Assembly: GCA_005778315.1 (NCBI GenBank)
Contig: SXOW01000195.1
Span: forward strand, 1 to 10,402
DNA length: 10,402 nt
Reading direction: 5' to 3'
DNA from: Acidobacteriota bacterium
GTDB lineage: Bacteria; Acidobacteriota; Vicinamibacteria; Vicinamibacterales; UBA8438
Of the stretch, positions 6,408 to 10,402 are shown one piece after another. Below the pieces are notes generated by a model. That model searched no databases and had not been told where the DNA came from. It saw only the letters and a program-made list of their open reading frames with translations. Position 1 is the stretch's first letter, and each line of letters starts with the position of its first letter. The translations under genes were made by a program, and so were the position numbers.

Positions 6408-7007
6408 ATGGCGCATGAACTACCGAGCCTACCGTACGATTTCGACGCCCTCGCCCCGCACATCGACGAAGCAACGATGCGCATCCACCACGGGAAGCAC
6501 CACGCCGCCTATATCGCCAAGCTGAACGGCGCCCTCGAGGGGCACGCCGACCTGCAAGGCAAGACTGTCGACGACTTGATTGCCAACCTCGATGCGTTGC
6601 CCGAGGGCATCCGCGGTGTGGTTCGCAACAATGGTGGCGGCCATGCCAACCACACCCTCTTCTGGCAGGTCATGGCGCCCAACGCCGGTGGGGCGCCGAC
6701 CGGTCAGATCGCCGACGCCATCAACGGCTCGTTCGGGAGTTTCGACACGTTCAAGGAGAAGTTCGCCGCCGCGGCGGTCGGACAGTTCGGGAGCGGCTGG
6801 GCATGGCTCGTGGCGGACGGGACCGCGCTGTCGATTGAGGCCTCGCCCAACCAGGACAGCCCCGCGCTGCGTGGGAAGAAGGCCGTGCTGGGTATCGATG
6901 TCTGGGAGCACGCCTCCTCCCTCAACTATCAGACCCGCCGCCCGGACTCCATCGCCGCGTGGTGGACCGTCGTGAACTGGGCCGGCGTCAACCGACGCCT
7001 CGGGTAG
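6408..7007 (+). CDS. sodA: Superoxide dismutase, Fe/Mn family, Mn-type
   Basis: This enzyme dismutates superoxide to hydrogen peroxide and oxygen. The 199-aa protein has all four metal ligands (His27, His82, Asp164, His168) and the active-site Tyr35. Gly78 together with Gln149 (in NQDSP) is the pattern of manganese rather than iron enzymes. No signal peptide is seen, so it is cytoplasmic. AAGGAG at 6393-6398 supports the ATG at 6408. Oddly, the usual EHAYYL reads EHASSL (Ser170, Ser171) and the usual RRPDY reads RRPDS (Ser181). All three serine codons are TCC, one base from the tyrosine codon TAC. The second of these tyrosines (Tyr174 in E. coli SodA) is normally a second-shell residue at the dimer interface. 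The gene is otherwise complete. It could be co-transcribed with mqnE (65-bp gap). Confidence 0.95.
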   Translation: MAHELPSLPYDFDALAPHIDEATMRIHHGKHHAAYIAKLNGALEGHADLQGKTVDDLIANLDALPEGIRGVVRNNGGGHANHTLFWQVMAPNAGGAPTGQIADAINGSFGSFDTFKEKFAAAAVGQFGSGWAWLVADGTALSIEASPNQDSPALRGKKAVLGIDVWEHASSLNYQTRRPDSIAAWWTVVNWAGVNRRLG

Positions 7008-7029
7008 TGCACGTGTTCTGTACGCAGGA

Positions 7030-7050
7030 GGCCGGGCCGGTCACCCGGCC
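7030..7050 (+). terminator. GC-rich hairpin after sodA
   Basis: GGCCGGG (7030-7036) pairs perfectly with CCCGGCC (7044-7050) around a 7-nt loop, 22 bp after the sodA stop. The following bases are AGACCTTCTG rather than a T-run, so it is a weak intrinsic terminator at best. It may only protect mRNA 3' ends. Confidence 0.35.
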
Positions 7051-7109
7051 AGACCTTCTGCCATCGCCCGCCCCCCGCGCGTCTGCCGCGAGCGCCCGCG
7101 CGTGATGTC

Positions 7110-7916
7110 ATGACCCTGTCCTACGTCCTGTTCCTGTTTCTCGTCCACCTCGGGGTGGGGATCATCGGCACCTTGGTGCTGGTGCCTCGCGTGGCCGGGG
7201 TGCAGTTCTTTCGGTTCAACGCCGGGTTTGGCGCGGCGCTGCTCCTGGTGGCGCTGGCGTTGCGCCCCGAGGACGTCGCGCTGGGCACCGGCGCCCAGGG
7301 CATGGCGTTCGCGGCGCTCATCACCTGCACCGGTGCGATCCTGGTCTACTGGGCCACGATCGGGCGTGTGCTGGCGCGGCTCCGGCCGATCTGGCTCTGG
7401 CTCGCCGTGGTGAGCGGCCTGGGCGCCGTCATCGGTCAGGGGCTGGCTGCGGCGCCTGACGATGGCGCCCTGGTGGCGGGGCTCACTGTCGCGAGCTTTT
7501 TGACCTCCACCGCGCTGCTCGGCGGGACCTCGACCGCGATGATTCTGGGCCACTGGTATCTCGTGCTGCCGTCGATGGATGTGTCGCTCCTGCAGCGGAT
7601 CGTCAAGTTCCACATCGGTTCCACCGCGCTTCGAATCCTCGTGGTGGCAGCGATCGTGTGGTGGGCCATCGCCGTGGCTGAGATTCCGGGCCCCGGCTTC
7701 CAGCGGTACATCACGTCTCTCGACGGGGTGTTTTTCTGGCAGCGGGTCTTGTTCGGGCTGTTGGGACCGGTGGTCCTGGCCTACATGACGTGGGAGACCG
7801 CGAAGATCCGATCCACGCAGTCGGCCACGGGCATCCTGTATGTCGATTTTTTTACCGTCATCGTCGGGGAGGTTCTGGCAAAGTACATCCTCGTCGCCAC
7901 GACCGTCCCGGTGTGA
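7110..7916 (+). CDS. Polytopic membrane protein of unknown function
   Basis: I do not recognise this 268-aa protein. It has about eight hydrophobic segments (roughly 5-25, 34-52, 64-86, 92-112, 121-146, 168-190, 207-227, 242-263) and no signal peptide apart from the first helix. Only three histidines occur and all fall in or beside helices: His13 in the first, His148 in GHWYLVLP after the fifth, and His168 in FHIGS at the start of the sixth. Such sparse, membrane-placed histidines could be haem b or quinone-site residues, but this is inference. The C-terminal part WETAKIRSTQSATGILYVDF looks constrained, with charged residues bordering the last helix. The ATG at 7110 is the only sensible start, and its Shine-Dalgarno is poor. 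A zinc-ribbon membrane protein follows 62 bp downstream in the same direction, so the two may work together. Confidence 0.8.
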   Translation: MTLSYVLFLFLVHLGVGIIGTLVLVPRVAGVQFFRFNAGFGAALLLVALALRPEDVALGTGAQGMAFAALITCTGAILVYWATIGRVLARLRPIWLWLAVVSGLGAVIGQGLAAAPDDGALVAGLTVASFLTSTALLGGTSTAMILGHWYLVLPSMDVSLLQRIVKFHIGSTALRILVVAAIVWWAIAVAEIPGPGFQRYITSLDGVFFWQRVLFGLLGPVVLAYMTWETAKIRSTQSATGILYVDFFTVIVGEVLAKYILVATTVPV

Positions 7917-7978
7917 CGCGCGTCGGGACCCGGTCGCAGCCACGTCGTCCTGAGCGATCCGGCGATAGTGCAGGAGCT

Positions 7979-8443
7979 ATGGAAGTCACCGTCGTGTGTC
8001 ATCAGTGCGGCAGCGCCCTCCCGGTCGAGGCGGAGGACGCGTCCCTGCAGATCAACTGCGGCAATTGTCGCCACGCGTTCTTGCTGGGGTTCTCGGACGC
8101 GGTCAGGGCGGACACGACGGTGGATCGGTGCCCGGTGTGCGCGGGCGGCGATTTCTACATGCGGAAGGACTTCGACCCGAAGGTCGGGGTCACCGTCATC
8201 GTCATCGCCGCGCTCATCAGCGCCGGCTTCTACTACTACGGTGAAGACCTGGCCGCCTATGCCATCCTGGGCGGCGCCGCGCTGATCGATCTGGCCGTGT
8301 ACAGCCGGCTCAAAGACCTGACCGTCTGCTACCGCTGCCACGCCGAGTTCCGCGGGAAATACAAAACGACCGCCGACCCCTTCGACCTGCACACCGCCGA
8401 CGAACTCGAACAGGAATACGAACGCCGGATCGGGAAGCGCTAA
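7979..8443 (+). CDS. Small membrane protein with four CxxC zinc knuckles
   Basis: This 154-aa protein has no named family that I recognise. The only cysteines form four CxxC knuckles: Cys7/10, Cys27/30, Cys51/54 and Cys117/120. The first two fit a normal N-terminal zinc ribbon (CHQC...CGNC). The third and fourth are separated by two hydrophobic segments (about 70-86 and 92-108), so a second ribbon would be assembled from knuckles on both sides of a membrane hairpin, with both faces on the same, probably cytoplasmic, side. The C-terminus is acidic and helical (ADELEQEYERR). The frame is open from ATG 7790 inside the upstream gene, but ATG 7979 directly follows AGGAG with a short 2-nt spacer and begins the conserved-looking part. 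It lies downstream of the unknown polytopic protein and ends 17 bp before moeA, which runs the other way. Confidence 0.82.
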   Translation: MEVTVVCHQCGSALPVEAEDASLQINCGNCRHAFLLGFSDAVRADTTVDRCPVCAGGDFYMRKDFDPKVGVTVIVIAALISAGFYYYGEDLAAYAILGGAALIDLAVYSRLKDLTVCYRCHAEFRGKYKTTADPFDLHTADELEQEYERRIGKR

Positions 8444-8458
8444 GCCCGCTGCCCGGGC
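8444..8458. terminator. Short GC hairpin between convergent genes
   Basis: GCCCG (8444-8448) and CGGGC (8454-8458) flank a 5-nt loop and nearly fill the 17-bp gap between the zinc-ribbon gene stop and the moeA stop. There is no T-run on either strand. It could act weakly in both directions, but this is a guess from position. Confidence 0.2.
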
Positions 8459-8460
8459 CG

Positions 8461-9684
8461 CTAGAACAATTTCACCTCGACCATTTCGCCTGCCTCGACG
8501 ATATCCGTCTGGGCCGGAATGTCGATGTACCCGTCAGCTTGCGACATGCTCGTGATGTCGCCCGACGCCTTGAAGGCGGCGACGGCGGTGCCGTCGACCA
8601 CTCTGACCGTGTAGAACTGGTGCCGTCCGGTGGTGGACACGATCCGCTGCGCCGTCGGTACCGTCACGGACCGGAACCGGTGGACCGGCAGGTGGGCCAG
8701 CCGTCGTAGGACCGGCACCAGCAACATGTAGGCGTTCGACAGACATGACGTCGGGTAGCCCGGCAGGCCCAGCACCGGCGTCGTGCCGATGGTGCCGAAC
8801 ACCGTCGGCTTGCCCGGTTTCACCGCGATGCCGTGAAACAGGACGGTGCCTTTTCGTTGAATCACGTCCACCGTCAGGTCGCGCTCGCCCACCGAGCTGC
8901 CCCCTGAGAAGACCAGGATGTCGTGATCCAGACAGGCGTCGACCGTCTCGCTGAGTTCAGCCAGGTTGTCCGGCGCGGTCGGCAGCGCCACCGCCACGCC
9001 GCCGTGCTCGCGAATGACCGACCCCAGCGTGAACCGGTTGATGTCGTAGATCTGCCCTGGACCAAGCGGTGTCCCCGGGGCGATGATCTCGTTCCCGGTG
9101 GAAAGAATGGCGACGCGCGGTTTCGCGTAGACCTCGATGCTGGCGATGCCGAGCGCCGCGACGGACCCGACTCGGCTCGGGGTCAACAGGTCGCCCGGCT
9201 GAAGAAGTTGCGTGCCCGTCGCGATGTCGGCGCCGCGTCGACCGACGTTCTGTCGTGGGTAGACCGGCGCAAAGATGGCGACCTGGTTCCCGTCTCGGCG
9301 GTTGGTCTCTTCCACCATCACCACCGCGTCGGCCCCGTCAGGCATCGGAGCGCCGGTCGCAATCTGCGTGCACTGCCCCGTCACGAGCGTGTGCGACGGG
9401 ACGCCGCCGGTATGCACGGTCTCCACGCACTCGAGCACGGCCGGCGCCAGCTGGCTGGCGCCGAACGTGCTGTCGGCCACCACCGCATAGCCATCCATCG
9501 CCGCGCGGTTGAACGGCGGCACGTCCCAGTCCGCGACCACGGGAACCGCCAGCACCCTGCCGACGGCCTCTTCGAGGTCGATCCGCTCCGTCCGGTCGAG
9601 CGGGACCGACGCCCCCAGGGCCAACGCCAACGCCTCATCGAGGGGAATCGTGTTGCGGATCGGCCGCATGCCTGTGCCAGTCAT
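8461..9684 (-). CDS. moeA: Molybdopterin molybdenumtransferase
   Basis: MoeA inserts molybdate into adenylylated molybdopterin, the last common step of molybdenum cofactor synthesis, in the cytoplasm. The 407-aa length is usual. Family motifs in order are PPFNRAAMDGYAV at 56-68, ATGAPMPDGADAVVMVEE at 109-126, STGNEI at 195-200, YDINRF at 213-218, FSGGSSVGERD at 259-269, KPGKP at 289-293 and GLPGYPTS at 306-313, then the C-terminal domain IV with SMSQADGYIDIP at 379-390. The active-site loop reads GLPGYPTS where many bacterial enzymes have GLPGNPVS. ATG 9684 lies 7 bp after the moaB stop, so the two genes form an operon. A second in-frame ATG five codons in is an alternative start. The neighbouring MoaB supplies its adenylylated substrate. 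No molybdoenzyme is in the window. Confidence 0.96.
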   Translation of the reverse strand: MTGTGMRPIRNTIPLDEALALALGASVPLDRTERIDLEEAVGRVLAVPVVADWDVPPFNRAAMDGYAVVADSTFGASQLAPAVLECVETVHTGGVPSHTLVTGQCTQIATGAPMPDGADAVVMVEETNRRDGNQVAIFAPVYPRQNVGRRGADIATGTQLLQPGDLLTPSRVGSVAALGIASIEVYAKPRVAILSTGNEIIAPGTPLGPGQIYDINRFTLGSVIREHGGVAVALPTAPDNLAELSETVDACLDHDILVFSGGSSVGERDLTVDVIQRKGTVLFHGIAVKPGKPTVFGTIGTTPVLGLPGYPTSCLSNAYMLLVPVLRRLAHLPVHRFRSVTVPTAQRIVSTTGRHQFYTVRVVDGTAVAAFKASGDITSMSQADGYIDIPAQTDIVEAGEMVEVKLF

Positions 9685-9691
9685 GACCGGC

Positions 9692-10195
9692 CTACCGTGT
9701 CACTTCCCGGACCAGATGGCCCAGCTCCGGCAGCACCAGGCGGGTCATGGCCAGTTGGACGGCATTCTTGGAGCCTGGCAGGGAGATCAGAATCTTGCCG
9801 CGTGCGGTTCCGGCGCAGGCGCGCGACAGCATGGCGGACGGTCCGATCTCTTCGAAACTCAGCGCGCGGAACAGTTCGCCGAAGCCGTCGATCCGCTTGT
9901 CGAGCAACGCGCTGACCACCTCAAAACTGCCGTCGCGTCGGCTGATGCCGGTGCCCCCGGTCGTGAGCACCGCCTGCACCGCCTCGGTTGCCAGTTGCCG
10001 CTCGATGGCGCCGCGCAACGTCGCCGGTTCGTCCGGCACGATCGCATGGCCCAGCACCTCGTGGCCGTCGCCGGTGAGGAGTTCCCGCAGCAAACGCCCG
10101 CCCGTGTCGGTCTCCTCCGTACGCGTGTCGCTGACGGTCAACACATAACACCGGATCCGGGTCGGTGACGCGGCGCGGTGCTCGTGGTGGCTCAT
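9692..10195 (-). CDS. moaB: Molybdopterin adenylyltransferase (MoaB/Mog family)
   Basis: This protein activates molybdopterin by transferring AMP from ATP, giving the substrate on which MoeA acts. The 167-aa product shows TVSDTRT at 20-26, TTGGTGISRRD at 78-88 (the molybdopterin-binding loop), EEIGPSAMLSRACAGT at 115-130 and the LPGSKNAV loop at 139-146. Its length matches MoaB (about 170 aa) more than E. coli Mog (195 aa). In organisms lacking Mog, MoaB proteins do this job, though E. coli MoaB itself is inactive. I start at ATG 10195 because the protein aligns from there. The frame is open to 10351, but the extra 52 residues are Arg/Pro-rich and look non-coding. No clear Shine-Dalgarno precedes the start. 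It is first in a two-gene operon with moeA. Confidence 0.93.
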   Translation of the reverse strand: MSHHEHRAASPTRIRCYVLTVSDTRTEETDTGGRLLRELLTGDGHEVLGHAIVPDEPATLRGAIERQLATEAVQAVLTTGGTGISRRDGSFEVVSALLDKRIDGFGELFRALSFEEIGPSAMLSRACAGTARGKILISLPGSKNAVQLAMTRLVLPELGHLVREVTR

Positions 10196-10292
10196 CAGCA
10201 CGAATGATAACTGGTGTCGCGGCGGCGGCGGTCGCCGTCTTCTTCGGCAACCCCTCCCGGTCGGACACGGACGGACCCGCGCGGCCCGATGA

Positions 10293-10298
10293 TATACT
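10293..10298 (+). promoter_or_regulatory. Possible -10 box for tRNA-Arg
   Basis: TATACT sits 59 bp before the tRNA gene in an AT-richer patch of a GC-rich gap. No good -35 hexamer is seen about 17 bp upstream. The opposite strand reads GAGTATATCATC, so the same patch could also serve the divergent moaB. The rest of the gap 10196-10356 shows nothing else I can name. Confidence 0.4.
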
Positions 10299-10356
10299 CC
10301 CGCCTTGGCATCGAGGCCGACCACCGCGCCGACGCCCCACGCACGTCTCACCGCAA

Positions 10357-10402
10357 GCGCCCTTAGCTCAGCTGGATAGAGCGTCCGGCTACGAACCGGG
10401 AG
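10357..10402 (+). tRNA. tRNA-Arg (anticodon ACG), 5' part only
   Basis: The gene begins GCGCCCT (acceptor strand), TA, D-stem GCTC/GAGC (10366-10369 with 10379-10382) and a loop with GG. The anticodon stem TCCGG/CCGGG (10384-10388 with 10396-10400) encloses the loop CTACGAA. The anticodon is ACG (10391-10393), normally read as inosine-CG for arginine CGN codons. The window ends at the variable loop, so the T-arm and 3' acceptor strand cannot be checked. Confidence 0.93.

Noticed and set aside
5488..6474. 328-codon open frame on the minus strand opposite mqnE
   Set aside because: It lies antisense to a well-supported radical SAM gene, and its composition (His/Arg/Val/Gly-rich) looks like a codon-shadow product.
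7041..7943. 300-codon open frame on the minus strand opposite the polytopic membrane gene
   Set aside because: It is extremely polar and rich in Arg, Asp, Gln and His, with no domain, whereas the plus strand encodes coherent membrane helices.
10196..10351. 52-codon N-terminal extension of moaB
   Set aside because: It is an Arg/Pro-rich stretch unlike MoaB, and the family alignment begins at ATG 10195.
1..10402. CRISPR array, insertion sequence, phage or defence genes
   Set aside because: No regularly spaced repeats, transposase motifs or terminal inverted repeats were seen. The genes are housekeeping-like with even composition, and tRNA-Arg is cut off so no attachment site can be judged.

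Overview
The window is a GC-rich, densely packed bacterial chromosome segment. The gene content fits a didermic bacterium that uses menaquinone: a TonB-dependent receptor with an N-terminal carboxypeptidase-regulatory-like domain, a periplasmic B12 uptake system, the futalosine route to menaquinone, and molybdenum cofactor genes. Acidobacteriota (perhaps Vicinamibacteria) is my best guess from style and composition. This is inference, because no rRNA or other taxonomic marker is present.

Left part (1-5000, minus strand): a vitamin B12 acquisition operon read right to left. It starts at a probable -10 box (4997-5002) and runs through a very clear cobalamin riboswitch (about 4785-4972). Next come a structured expression platform that appears to hide a Shine-Dalgarno sequence (4720-4775) and a 24-codon leader ORF. 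The structural genes are btuD (ATPase), btuC (permease), btuF (binding protein) and btuB (outer-membrane receptor, cut by the window start). btuD/btuC and btuC/btuF overlap by 1 and 4 nt, so the transporter is probably translationally coupled. All parts should respond to cobalamin through the single riboswitch.

Middle part (5050-8443, plus strand): mqnE (aminofutalosine synthase, radical SAM) is divergent from the B12 operon and has its own probable promoter and a palindromic leader. It is followed by a Mn-type superoxide dismutase, an unrecognised eight-helix membrane protein, and a small membrane protein with four CxxC knuckles.

Right part (8461-10402): moeA and moaB form a two-gene minus-strand operon for molybdenum insertion into molybdopterin, convergent with the plus-strand genes. 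A tRNA-Arg(ACG) gene on the plus strand is cut by the window end.

Most of the window is ordinary housekeeping. The points most worth a second look are the riboswitch expression platform with its leader ORF, three conserved tyrosines replaced by serine in the superoxide dismutase, the zinc-ribbon protein whose second ribbon is split by a membrane hairpin, and the unknown polytopic protein with intramembrane histidines beside it.
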